The notes beneath the pieces were generated by a model. It ran no database searches and had not been told where the DNA came from. It saw nothing but the letters and a program-made list of their open reading frames with translations. Below, piece after piece: positions 23,592 through 34,554 of a DNA stretch of 64,000 nucleotides (position 1 is the stretch's first letter; each line of letters begins with the position of its first letter). Source of the stretch: Amia ocellicauda (lineage: Eukaryota; Chordata; Actinopteri; Amiiformes; Amiidae); assembly GCF_036373705.1 (NCBI RefSeq), contig NC_089856.1:1799501-1863500 (forward strand), in the 5' to 3' direction. The position numbers and the translations under genes are program-made.

Positions 23592-23896
23592 CATGCTCCT
23601 CTCCTTCAAGGCCAGGCCCATCTGCTGGCTTCCCTCCTCCGTCCCCGAGGCTGTGCAGCTGGAGGCTCAGCCGTAGGGCTTCACGGAGGATGAGGAGATG
23701 AAGATTTCAACCTCACTGTGGAGGCAGACAGCAACCTCCTGCTCATGCTCCTATTCTTCAAGGCCAGGCCCATTTGCTGATCTCTCTCCTCTGTCCCCGA
23801 GGCTGTGCTGCTGGAGGCTCAGCCGGAGGGCTTCACGGAGGAGGAGGAGATGAAGACCTGGACCTCACTGTGCAGGCAGACATCAGCCTCCTGCCT
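23592..23896. repeat. Two tandem units of about 152 bp
   Basis: Units start at 23592 and 23744 and share long blocks (TTCAAGGCCAGGCCCAT, GAGGCTGTGC-GCTGGAGGCT, GGGCTTCACGGAGGA). They differ at scattered sites, so this is an old tandem duplication. It lies directly downstream of the 23.2-kb ORF, in what could be its 3' region or a lost reading frame. Confidence 0.85.
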
Positions 23897-23939
23897 TTTT
23901 CCAAGTCCAAGTGTTTTCGACCCATGCTTTCTCTTTTGA

Positions 23940-24330
23940 TGACGCCTTTTGGATTTCCTTGATTGTCTTGTTCGTTTGATCACCTGACCTGCCGACTGTG
24001 ACTCCACTACACCTCTTGCCTTGCCCTATTGTGCCACACACCGGATTCCTGACCCTCAGTCAGTTTTCTGACTTATTCCCACTACCTGCGCTTGAATCCC
24101 CTTCTCCCCTATCATTCATGATCCCCAAGAGTGACAGAGGGGGCGAGGGCTTCCTGATGATGGCCTCTGCACTGCCTAACACCCTGCTGGCCACCATTCC
24201 GCGGGCTGCACCTCCCAGATCCAGGCACTAGACGTGCGCATGGGGCCCGTGCTGCGGAGCTTCCTGCAGCAGAAGTGGAGTGCCTGTTTGGCACCAAATG
24301 GAGAATCAAATCTCTAATAAAAGAGTAAAA
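23940..24330. repeat. LTR-like fragment and possible transcript end
   Basis: The block GGATTTCC-TTGAT...CTGTTCG/CTTGTTCG...TGATC-CCTGACCT resembles the fragment at 32.9-33.0 kb and LTR sequences elsewhere. AATAAA follows at 24316 after a GC-rich stretch, which could end a transcript of the 23.2-kb ORF. Family and limits are uncertain. Confidence 0.35.
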
Positions 24331-26277
24331 TATATATATTGTGGTTCTTGTTTTCTATCATTGTTATTCCATTTTCTTGAACTGGTTTGATTACAAATAC
24401 ATCCAACTATGTGTCCACAACCTGATTTTTAAAAGGGAATTTCAAAAGGTTTGTATTTTTTATTTTTTTTACAGTTCATTACACACCTTGCATTTTATTT
24501 GTGTGTGGGGGGAGAGGGTTGGGACGGAACTGAATGAGCCTGTATTTACAAAAATCTCCAATATACTTTTTATGCCTTCCTAGCGCATGCTGCCCCGATT
24601 CTTGTAACTTGTTGCGAGGTTCTATTTTGTAGTAAACATTTCAGTTAACGTAGCACTAATTATGTTGTCCTGTGCGGTAGGGTAGGCAATGCTCCAGGTT
24701 TGCTGGCTCCGGATCCGGAGTAGCTCCAGAGTCTCAGTTCTGGCTCCAGGCCGGATTCATTCAAATGGCGACATTTGCAAAAGTCAACACTGAGATCCCA
24801 TCATTTGAAAAAACTCCTCCTCTTAACCCATATGAGTACTTTTACAAGTATGTGCCAGCTGAGATGATGGCATAGATCAGCGGTTCCCAAACTTTCTGGG
24901 TGGCGCCCCCCCAAAAACATTTGAGTCACAGCTCACACCTCCCCCCAACCCCCCATGTCTCACACAGTCATTTTTATATTAACATTTATTTTTTTGAAAG
25001 CCCTAATGCTTAATAAGGATGAATACACTTTAATACTTGTTTGCATTTCACTTTTCACAATTTTATTTGGCCATTTACATTGGAATCTCTCTGCATGAAC
25101 CTATTCTTACTCCATCTAGTGCTGCTCATTCGAATTAATGAGACGGGTGAGCCTGAAGATACAGTAACGCCCTCTTTACATTTTGTACGATTTTACCCAT
25201 TTTATATATATTTTTGACTATTCGGTCTCACCCCTAATTATATATAAATATTTCTATGACCATTGAAACCCAAAGTCCATTGCAATGGACATAAAATAAA
25301 GTCATTAAAAACGTGAAGTTTCATCTCAAATTAGTTTGAGCCTTATTTCTACAAGGGATAGGTGTAAGAAATATCACACAAATATGTTTTTCTTGTGTCT
25401 AGAAATAAATCTTGTCTGAAAGGTTTTGGACACCAAACGAGCACGATGGGTGGAATGACCCGATCAATGTAGATGTGTTACATTAAGTGACCGGGCTCAA
25501 ACAAAAACCTTGTGCAAATACAACCAATAAAGCAATCATATCATCAAACCAAATAATCTCCTATGTGACAAAGTTTATACAAAACGTAACTGACCAGCTG
25601 GACACCCTCACATCCACCTCCCATAGGGAACCAGCCCTTCCCGGTTCTGGCAGCTGGGTCAATATCACTGAAAGTGTTATTTTTTGTCCTCAAGGTAAAT
25701 CAATCAATATTGTATGTAAAATGTGCACTAGCTCAAATTTCAAAAGGATCCCTATGTGTGTATGCCTTCATGATAATAGAAGCATAATGACAGACTTCAA
25801 AGTCAATTTGATACATTTTAGACAATTTTATTTCAGTGGAGGGAGGTATTTTTGCTGCTCAATCAACATCAATGAGAATAATTAGGAATATAATTATAAT
25901 TGTTTCAAAATATTTCTTAATTCTCACATTTTCTTCATTAAATGTTATCTTATGTATAGTATTTTTATGTTAAATGCTGCACTTTTTATAAGTTGACTAT
26001 TTTCTGTACATTCTCAAAGTCACCCTGTTACATTGTGGTTACTGGCACTTTAAGAACAAATCCCTTTTCTGCAATGACATGAAATGAAATATAATATTTT
26101 TCATATTAATAGTAGTTTACAGAATTAATGAATGAATATCCAAAATCAGAAATACATTGATCGTTTTATTTATTGATAAGTAACTGATTAAGGTCAGAAT
26201 TGTCCGATGTTTACATTTAGTATCATGGTAATTTAGCTACATTATGCACTGAAATTAATTTTATTGACAAATGTAGA
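24331..26277. other. Intergenic DNA with hAT debris
   Basis: Starting at 24878 the sequence CAGCGGTTCCCAAACTTTCT is a typical hAT terminal repeat, repeated at 33125. Its other end is not found. The open frame at 25.5-25.9 kb resembles no family known to me. Confidence 0.4.
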
Positions 26278-26902
26278 CAGGGGTTGGCAAAGATACATCA
26301 AAATGTATTTTAAAATAAGATACCAAATACCTTAATTTTAAGTGTATCAAAATTAACTACAAAATACAGCAGCCACACCATGTATCAAAATAAACTAATG
26401 TATTTTTGTATTTTAAAAATAATAAAAATACTTTTACAAGGGAGCATGAAATCACTTTGCAAACCTTCCTTCTATTGGCCTATTTGATCGATCCCTTCAC
26501 CAGTAAACTGACTCAGCTGATTAAGTAGACAATGTTTGATAGCAACAGCTTTCCTCTGCCTAACGAGTTGTGCGGTAAATATGACATATGCAACCAGTTA
26601 ACAGATCAGATATTCACATATCCCTGTGATCACCCAGACGAAGGTTAGTTTTAAAGTAACCAACAGTCATAAATATAATAAATTGTGTGTCAGGCAGTCA
26701 TTCATGCAATGGTATGCAAAATCATGATGCTACTAAACAAAGAGGCAGCATTTTTATAATGTCATCATGTAGACTTCTCACAAAGTATTTTACAGTATTT
26801 TTAAACTACAAAATATGAAGCCATTTCCATCAAACCTATCAAATACAAATTACAAAATCCTATTTTGTATTTGAAATACGTATTTTAAATACATGTATCA
26901 TA

Positions 26903-28127
26903 TACACTCACCTAAAGGATTATTAGGAACACCTGTTCAATTTCTCATTAATGCAATTATCTAACCAACCAATCACATGGCAGTTGCTTCAATGCATTTA
27001 GGGGTGTGGTCCTGGTCAAGACAATCTCCTGAACTCCAAACTGAATGTCTGAATGGGAAAGAAAGGTGATTTAAGCAATTTTGAGCGTGGCATGGTTGTT
27101 GGTGCCAGACGGGCCGGTCGGAGTATTTCACAATCTGCTCAGTTACTGGGATTTTCACGGACAACCATGTCTAGGGTTTACAAAGAATGGTGTGAAAAGG
27201 GAAAAACATCCAGTATGCGGCAGTCCTGTGGGCGAAAATGCCTTGTTGATGCTAGAGGTCAGAGGAGAATGGGCCGACTGATTCAAGCTGATAGAAGAGC
27301 AACTTTGACTGAAATAACCACTCGTTACAACCGAGGTATGCAGCAAAGCATTTGTGAAGCCGCAACACGTACAACCTTGAGGCGGATGGGCTACAACAGC
27401 AGAAGACCCCACCGGGTACCACTCATCTCCACTACAAATAGGAAAAAGAGGCTACAATTTGCACAAGCTCACCAAAATTGGACAGTTGAAGACTGGAAAC
27501 ATGTTGCCTGGTCTGATGAGTCTTGATTTCTGTTGAGACATTCAGATGGTAGAGTCAGAATTTGGCGTAAACAGAATGAGAACATGGATCCATCATGCCT
27601 TGTTACCACTGTGCAGGCTGGTGGTGGTGGTGTAATGGTGTGGGGGATGTTTTCTTGGCACACTTTAGGCCCCTTAGTGCCAATTGGGCATCGTTTAAAT
27701 GCCACGGCCTACCTGAGCATTGTTTCTGACCATGTCCATCCCTTTATGACCACCATGTACCCATCCTCTGATGGCTACTTCCAGCAGGATAATGCACCAT
27801 GTCACAGAGGTCGAATCATTTCAAATTGGTTTCTTGAACATGACAATGAGTTCACTGTACTAAACTGGCCCCCACAGTCACCAGATCTCAACCCAATAGA
27901 GCATCTTTGGGATGTGGTGGAACGGGAGCTTCGTGCCCTGGATGTGCATCCCACAAATCTCCATCAACTGCAAGATGCTATCCTATCAATATGGGCCAAC
28001 ATTTCTAAAGAATGCTTTCAGCACCTTGTTGAATCAATGCCACGTAGAATTAAGGCAGTTCTGAAGGCGAAAGGGGGTCAAACACAGTATTAGTATGGTG
28101 TTCCTAATAATCCTTTAGGTGAGTGTA
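26903..28127 (+). mobile_element. Tc1-like transposon, copy 2 (nearly intact)
   Basis: The element is 1,225 bp with the same terminal inverted repeats as copy 1 (TACACTCACCTAAAGGATTA). TA flanks both ends. It carries one transposase gene on the plus strand, damaged only by a stop codon. Confidence 0.95.
27053..28093 (+). pseudogene. Tc1 transposase with one in-frame stop
   Basis: The frame reads from MGKKGDLSNFERGM to KAKGGQTQY, 346 codons including one internal TGA at 27524-27526. Copy 1 has CGA (Arg) at that place, in AWSDES-R-FLLRHSD, so a CpG-type C-to-T change is likely. Helix-turn-helix motifs, both catalytic aspartates (AWSDES and QQDNAPCH) and the LNPIEHLWD motif are intact. It is disabled only by the stop, so the copy is young. 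Confidence 0.93.
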
Positions 28128-28142
28128 TATTGCCCATCCCTG

Positions 28143-28640
28143 TTGACAGTGTCAGCGTCAGACATTGTACATGTATGTAACAGTAATATCTACAGGCTGT
28201 GTGTCCGGTCTGTATCACGTGACATGTACATGACGGGAAACACTGAATCCTATAGTTTTGATATATCTTCTAATCTTCTGACTTTACAGCTTGTTCGTAT
28301 AGTTGCAGTGTTAGTGTTGTTGAAATCACAAATATGGTTTACATTCATTCATTCATTACCCTTACTGATTATTTTTAAACTTTCTTTAATATATTTACCA
28401 GCTATTACCTACATCAGCATAAAAAGAAACGAAACCCCGCACTTCATGAATGATGACGTCTCCCCGGTGTTATCCATAGCCTACTCAAACCTTGCCTTAT
28501 ATATCAATACTGAATCACCATAAAATGAACTGAAGACTATCAGTAACCTAGCTATAACACGTCACTACGTAGTGGCTCGCTATGAATCTCTTCTTGTGAT
28601 GTCACCTTCGACGGCTCTCAGTTGTCTCTGCGAGCAGCGA
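28143..28640. other. Intergenic DNA, nothing recognised
   Basis: No exon or element is recognised between the hAT end and the promoter-like region of the PRDM9 remnant. Confidence 0.35.
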
Positions 28641-28641
28641 G

Positions 28642-28657
28642 GCATTATGGGAAATGT
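28642..28657 (-). promoter_or_regulatory. ZNF143/Staf-like promoter motif
   Basis: The minus strand reads TTTCCCATAATGCC, close to the ZNF143 (Staf) binding core found in many vertebrate CpG promoters. It lies about 220 bp upstream of the first PRDM9-like exon, in a moderately GC-rich stretch. A promoter role is inferred. Confidence 0.35.
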
Positions 28658-28873
28658 TCACCAGAGAAGTCTGTATAGTCTCACCCGCAGACGGCAGTAT
28701 AGGGGCAGGACTGGGCAGTAAAAGGCCCGGCTGCACGACGGCAGGGAATGGATGATCCGATATGAATCAGTGTAGTCCCGAGGTGTGCAGTCCGCAGCGT
28801 ACCCTGTGTGCCCTGTGTCTGCTGCGCTGTGCTCTAATGTCCTGCACTGTGATGTGTGTCCATCATCCGGCAG

Positions 28874-30954
28874 GAGGCCGTGCCGCACCACAGCCACTCA
28901 GGAGGGTACGGCCTGTGCAGGAGGGAGCGGCTGAGCTACACGGAGGAGCCAGACCTGAAGGACGACGACTATCTGTGTGAGTGACTCTCTGACAGAGCAG
29001 CTGTGTGCTGTGTCTCTCACACAGAGGAGCGGTCGGCCGGCAGGGCCTGTGCCCGTGTCCCCAGCCTGACCCTGCTCTGTCCCTGTGTCTGAGTGCCAGA
29101 CCCTATTCCTGGACGAGTGCGAGGTCCACGGATTCCCCCTCTTCGTGGCTGACACTCCCGCAGCGCCGGGCTCGGCACATTCTGCCCCCGGGCCTGACCG
29201 TGGAGGAGTCCGGCATCCCTGGCACGGGCCTGGGGGTGTTCAATCGGGGCGCCCCCATCCCCAGAGGGGTGCACTACAGACCCTATGAGGGGCAGCTGGC
29301 CAGCGAGGAGGAAGCCGTGCTCAGTGCCTACTCTTGGGTGGTGAGTCTCTCCGACATCTGCCCTGCAGCCCAGCCTGGTCTCTATATCCTCGAACCCTGG
29401 CTCTCTGTAGCAGCTGAGACAGGGAAGTCAATAAACACACACACAGTTACACACCCTCTATATTCACAGTCTGTCTAGTTAGAGGAGACCCCCATTAAAT
29501 ATGCAGAAGAGGTTTATAATAATAATAAAACCAAACAAAACCAAAGGAACTATACGCTGCACCACTTTGGTCTGTGTTGTGTTTTAGAAAGTTCTAGAAA
29601 GCAATACAGATACTATCCATGATTTCAACCTCTGTGTCATATAGCAGCGCTGGTCAATATGCTTCCATGCTTCCACACCAATGTGCAATTCCTGAGACAT
29701 TTCACTGAGAAGAATCGGCGCACGACTCGCTGTGTCTGTAAACGGAGCTCACTGCGCTGTGACTGGAAGAAGCTGAGAGTTTGGGAAGATTTAAAATTAG
29801 ACTGGATAGGATCCTTGGATCACTCAGTTATTAATGGACAGCAAATGAGCACGACGGGGCGAATGGCCTCCTCTCGATTGGACACTTTCTTATGTTCTTA
29901 TGTAGTATTGACCAATGGAAAGGACATTACTATGTACATTTTATCAGCCTAGAAATCTTTACAGACTCTACAAATATCTAGCCAATCCAAAGACCCTCTG
30001 AAAGCCCTGGAACTCAGGTGTCAGATTACACGCTGCCCCAGAGCGCACTGGTCAGAACGCAGATGAGAGAATTTTACAGCACATGTGTTGCATGATATGC
30101 TATTACTTGGGGGATGCTGTTATGTTACAGTAAGTAATACTTTAATTTCCCTCTCCATGTTTTAAGTTTTATTTTTATACATTTTCCACAGGCTTGAGTG
30201 GAGTCCGTCTGGCCCTGCTCATGACCTGTGGGAGAACAGGAGCCCATTCACAGATGACCACGCCCTCATCCAATTCCCTCTCTTTCGCACACTTTCTCTA
30301 CCTACAGCTGTTCCTCTCACACACTTTAGCACTGTCTCTCTCTCTCTCAATTCCCTTTCTTCTCCTTTCCGTCTCTCCACTCCTCTCCTCACCAACTCCT
30401 TTCTCTGACCATCTGCTGCTTGACACAACATTCACAATGTCTTTCACAGCTGTTACTCAATTCGACCCATGTCTCTCTCTCTCTGTCCAACTCCTTCTCT
30501 CTGTTTTCAAGGATCTCACAATGTCTGGCAGGTTTCTGCTTTCTCTCTGCCACCTGCACTCTCGCTCTCTCCATCTTTCTCTTGCTCACTGTCTCTCTCA
30601 GTGCAGCGTCTGTGCAGCAGTGACCAGTCCGCCAGAGTGTCTGTACTGTATTAAGCCCCCCCACCCTCGCTCTCTCTTCAGGTAGCAGTGTCCTCTCAGT
30701 TTCCCTGCAGTCAGTGCTCAGTTTCCTTCACTGACCAGCTCTACCTCCACAAGCACATTAAGAGGTGTCACCAGCAGGAGTCTCTCACCTTCCTCAGGTC
30801 AGGCGCAATCAGAGCAGAGAGCCTCCTGCACCAGAGCACACCGCAGCGCCCTGGACCCTCCTGCCCACCCAGTGCCCCCTCACCTGCCCCGCCCCCTACT
30901 GTTTTTATTCTACTTAATCTCAAGATATGTGTGCACTGCTGTGTAAATCAATAA
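28874..30954 (+). pseudogene. prdm9: PRDM9-like remnant (partial SET region and isolated zinc finger)
   Basis: PRDM9 methylates histone H3 and places meiotic recombination hotspots. Exon one (28874-28976) gives RRERLSYTEEPDLKDDDYL, ending at a GTGAGT donor, like the segment before the zinc knuckle. The next block (29091-29340) gives ECQTLFLDECEVHGFPLFV, then after a one-base frame change near 29160 reads RHILPPGLTVEESGIPGTGL, HYRPYEGQL and YSWV, the N-terminal SET part. No compatible acceptor precedes 29091. The following SET exons (YEYVDG and CELLVWYG regions) are absent. A last exon (30682-30954) encodes the isolated finger FPCSQCSVSFTDQLYLHKHI and no finger array. KRAB and SSXRD exons are not seen. 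The family match is from memory of mammalian PRDM9. Confidence 0.85.
29760..29907 (+). repeat. Interspersed repeat fragment in the PRDM9 remnant
   Basis: The sequence around GGCGAATGGCCTCCTCTCG and ending TTCTTATGTTCTTATG is a pattern I recognise as widespread in fish genomes. It occupies the place where the missing SET exons would be expected. Family name not assigned. Confidence 0.45.
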
Positions 30955-30955
30955 A
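30950..30955 (+). terminator. Poly(A) signal overlapping the stop of the zinc-finger exon
   Basis: AATAAA overlaps the TAA stop of the PRDM9-like last exon. It would leave almost no 3' UTR. Confidence 0.5.
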
Positions 30956-31372
30956 GTTTAAATAGTCTTGTATTCTGTTCTGACTGACGTTGCTGTGAGG
31001 AGATATTGACTTGTGTAACAGATGCAATTAGAATTTGCACCGTTTCTTTAATATTTTTGTTTTGTTTATAGTTTGCTTTATGAATCTATAAAGTCATATG
31101 TTGCAATTATTCAATGGCGGAACGATGTTGTAATTCTAATTATAATTGCTTTTACGGGCAGTTGATTCCTTGCGGTTCTGGAGAGGTCAAGGGTTGAGGG
31201 CTCATCTGCACAGAAGCAAGTCATTCCAGGCCGCTCTGTCCAGGGGAGGCTGCAACTCGGTACGAATAGAGAGGGTTACACTTGCAAAGCAGAGGAAATG
31301 ATCATCACTCTTTCAGTGTTCATCACATTTTCACCAAGTTTGTCTTATAAGTTGTGGTTAGTACTTTAAGGG

Positions 31373-31373
<1 letters not shown>

Positions 31374-31438
<65 letters not shown>

Positions 31439-31441
31439 TTT
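31374..31441. repeat. (AT)n microsatellite followed by poly-T
   Basis: About 28 AT units are followed by a run of 12 T. Confidence 0.95.
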
Positions 31442-32616
31442 TAATCATCACTTTAATAATTCAAAATGATGCAATTACTTATCTTGCTGGTCAACAATGC
31501 AGAAACTGATTCTGCAGTTTGTATGATTTCATTTATAAAGGAAGGGCCACACTTTTGCACACATTTTGTGGTAACATTTTAAATTATATTCATAATATTA
31601 TTCTGACATCAATTAATTAAGTGACATCATGTAAAAAAACCTCGAGCAGTTACATAAATCTAATTTTCTGTGGATTATTTTAGTGGTGATTTGTGGAGTT
31701 ACTCTGGAGGATATGGCAGCGTATAACCATTGGGCGTCAATCCTTCTCCAAGCATTGAGTTCTTGCTTGATGGTTTCAGCTTTGAAATACAGGTCCAACA
31801 CATGGTGGGTACCAGGCGGGTATTCATACGAGGCTTCAGGGAAGATATGGACTTTGGCATTAAAACTCCCCAAGATTTGGAAGGGCATCAACAAATTCCT
31901 TTGCTTACCTTACCTGCAGTCATAGGGCACAGACATGTGAGATCCCAAAAACAATGTAATGCATGCCTGAGTCAATTCAATTTAATATAATTTTAATGGT
32001 TCAATCTTAATCAATATTACCATGCATTCAGTGCTGAAATGTTACAAGCCTTTAAACAAAAGTATATTATGTAAGATACTAATATGCAGTTTTCTATAAA
32101 TTCCTCCTCGCTGTATCTTTTCTCTTGAGAAGTATTTTTGGTAAAAAAAAAAGGGGTTTAAGCTTTTTCTTTTCCAATTCTGTTCGTGATCTTCAACCTA
32201 CAGGAAATGAGAAATCAGAGTCCAGCATTTGGCGAGAAGTAGGTTGTCCCATTTTAAGTGCTCCATTGTGCCCTGCTGCTGTAAATGGCCATTTACACCA
32301 CCGTATGCATCTATAACTGCCTTCATGTATGTTGTGATCACTTGATTGACAGCTTTTTTCCATGTTATTAACCTCTCTCACCCCATCACAGCTCTGTGTA
32401 ATAGTCCCACTTAATTACACTCAAACATAAAAGCAAAAAACTCTCAGGTAAAAAATAAATCATCCTCAAAGAGGGGTGTAGTTTGAAAGAAACCCATCCA
32501 GTTACATTCAGGTTTGAGTGTAATATTTAAATGTTGTCATTCCTACATCCTAACCGCTAGATGTCACTCTTGCTCCAGTTTTTGCTGTAATGCTCCACTA
32601 ATGCACCTAATTATTG

Positions 32617-32617
32617 A

Positions 32618-32659
<42 letters not shown>

Positions 32660-32700
32660 TCTTGGCAGACGCCCTTATCCAACATAAGTGCAAAAATACA
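32617..32700 (-). repeat. LINE/SINE tail, reversed, with (ATT)n
   Basis: An (ATT)n run (32617-32660) is followed by TTCTTGGCAGACGCCCTTAT, the reverse of the tail seen at 16.69 and 48.48 kb. The AT-rich run is the tail of the copy. Confidence 0.8.
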
Positions 32701-32859
32701 GAGAAGTACAAGGCATAAATCATTACAAATTATCTTACACACCTTCTTCCCCTTCTGCTTCTCTTCCTCCCTGTGTATTTATACCCCTTTGTTACGGTCA
32801 GTGCTCGCTAAGTCTTGTTAACTTTAGTTACATTTCTAAGCCTGCTATTCTTGTTTACA

Positions 32860-33120
32860 GATCCCTGGTATTTTGACCTGTGCTACACCCTTCGTTCTTT
32901 GACTTCTGGATTTCCCTTGATAGCCTGTTCGCCTGATCCCCTGACCTACTGACTGTACTTTGACTTTGAGTTTCGCCTTGCCCTTGTTACACCAGTTTGC
33001 CAGCCCCAGACCTCCTGGTTGATTCGACCTCCCCCTTTTGTGTTCTGCACCTGGATTCGCCTTCTCTAAATTGTATTTGTACATTTTTATTTGTTCTCCT
33101 TCCACAAGTTTCCACCCTCT
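32860..33120. repeat. LTR-like fragment
   Basis: The motifs GGATTTCCCTTGATAGCCTG, TGATCCCCTGACCTACTGAC and CGCCTTGCCCTTGTTACACC resemble the fragments at 23.9-24.1 kb and 6.2-6.4 kb. It is probably the downstream part of a Gypsy-type LTR. Boundaries are unclear. Confidence 0.4.
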
Positions 33121-33124
33121 AACT

Positions 33125-33420
33125 CAGCGGTTCCCAAACTATTTGGCTGGCTCTGTACATGTGGGTTACAGCTCGCGCCGTTTTGTTGATGTTTCATTTT
33201 GGTGTTAATGCGTTTCCAAAATATTGCAGCAGAGATTCCTGGGGAACTTGTTTCCCACGACCTGTTGACATTTTGGAACTGCAAGTTATTTGCATGCATT
33301 TATTTTATCGCAATTATCACCTAACTGTGGTGTGTGACTAGCAGATGTGCGCTACAATCCTATATTCTGAATGGCCACTGGATGTGGCACAATCCATTAA
33401 CTGAGACACAATTTCCACTC
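33125..33420. mobile_element. hAT end fragment
   Basis: It begins CAGCGGTTCCCAAACTATTT, almost the same as at 24878. Only one end is recognised. Confidence 0.5.
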
Positions 33421-34379
33421 TTGTGAGTCGTAACCGTAGTTTTTTTTTTGTGTGCGTCAGTGTGGAAAAAGTCGTTTCATGGAGATAGGTCGATGCAAAA
33501 GGAATCAGTTTATCCAATGCGATTTTAGCGAGGGCTGTAGAATGAACAGTTATCGAATGTATCTACATCCACTGTTCTAACTTTTAGAATTTGTGTTACC
33601 CAAACAAATGCATTGGGAGCGTTGTGTAGTACAGGATCTGTCAACGCCGTGTCAGCCGCTTCATTAAGCAGGCAGTGAGAGTGAATGTACAGGACATCTA
33701 CCTCTAGACCACAGAAGAATTAAACGTGCTTGTCTGTCTGGTGATTGCTTTCAGCAGGGCCACGTCTGAACTGCTTTTTTAAGACCTTTTTTCACTCCCA
33801 TTTCTTGCACTGTTCATCCAATCCAAGCCTTTAGAGGTGGAAGGATGGAAAGATCAAATGTTGATGGCACCCTCCCACCACGGAAGATGTGTCACAGATG
33901 TGACGGCAAGGCACAGGGTGCGGACACACAGCCAGACAGCAAGCCAAGGACACCAGAGCGACAGACAGGTCGACATGTGTACAGAGGTTTGTAGGCTTCA
34001 GCTAGTGTGTCAACTTGCCCTTCCTATCCAAGATGACGCCTGTATCAGTACGTCACGCATGTCTCTCCCACAAGAGGTGTTATGATGGAGACAACACAGA
34101 TTCCCCTTTAATTAATCCTGATGCTTCCTTGTGTTTTGCACTTGGCCACACCTTTTTCTTCTGATGCATCTACAATTATTTTGATGTCAAAATCCCCTCC
34201 CCTCAGCCCCCCTCCATTCTTTCCCTCTCCCTCTCTCTGCAGGGCATAAATCGAAGGTATGCAAAAAGAAAAAAAAATAGAGACAGATTTGTCCTAACAC
34301 GCGCCAATCCACGCCCAGTTCCAATCTCACCTGATAGGCTGAACATGCCCTACAGGGCTGACCAACCGCAACCCTGTGG

Positions 34380-34554
34380 AATTTCTTGCGAATGTGACGA
34401 CACAGGGGGACCCCTGCAGGCAGGCAGGCGAGGGAGGCGAGGCAGGACACAGCAGTGAGGGGACGAGAGGAGGAGAACACTCTGCGTTGACAGCTTGGCT
34501 CCTAAACTCTCAGATCTCCTCTCTCTGCCATTGACGTGTGCGTCGCTGTGCCAG
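34380..34554 (+). other. Candidate 5' untranslated exon of the SAM-containing transcript
   Basis: A GC-rich stretch ends in a strong donor (TGTGCCAG then GTAAGA at 34555). It lies 1.2 kb upstream of the SAM-coding exon on the same strand and contains no long open frame joining it. The start is a guess. RNA evidence would be needed to accept it. Confidence 0.35.

Larger units (their letters stand above)
26278..28142. mobile_element. hAT-like element interrupted by Tc1
   Basis: The left end is CAGGGGTTGGCAAAGATACA and the right end, after removing Tc1, is TTGCCCATCCCTG. The two ends are inverted repeats with AT-rich subterminal sequence (TATTTTAAA motifs on both sides). The Tc1 copy at 26903-28127 sits about 15 bp from the right end. 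No transposase gene is seen in the rest, so the host element is non-autonomous. I found no clear 8-bp duplication. Confidence 0.75.
30960..34379. other. Intergenic DNA with repeat fragments
   Basis: This stretch contains an (AT)n run, an (ATT)n run with a reversed LINE/SINE tail, an LTR-like fragment at about 32.8-33.1 kb and a hAT end at 33125. No exon is recognised; the open frame at 31.7-31.9 kb matches nothing I know. Confidence 0.45.

Noticed and set aside
30194..30685. Ser/Leu-rich open frame (163 codons) before the zinc-finger exon
   Set aside because: It is CT-rich low-complexity DNA that stays open by composition. It ends at a polypyrimidine tract serving as the acceptor of the zinc-finger exon.
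31683..31925. 80-codon frame at 31.7 kb
   Set aside because: No homologous motif and no splice or promoter context was recognised.
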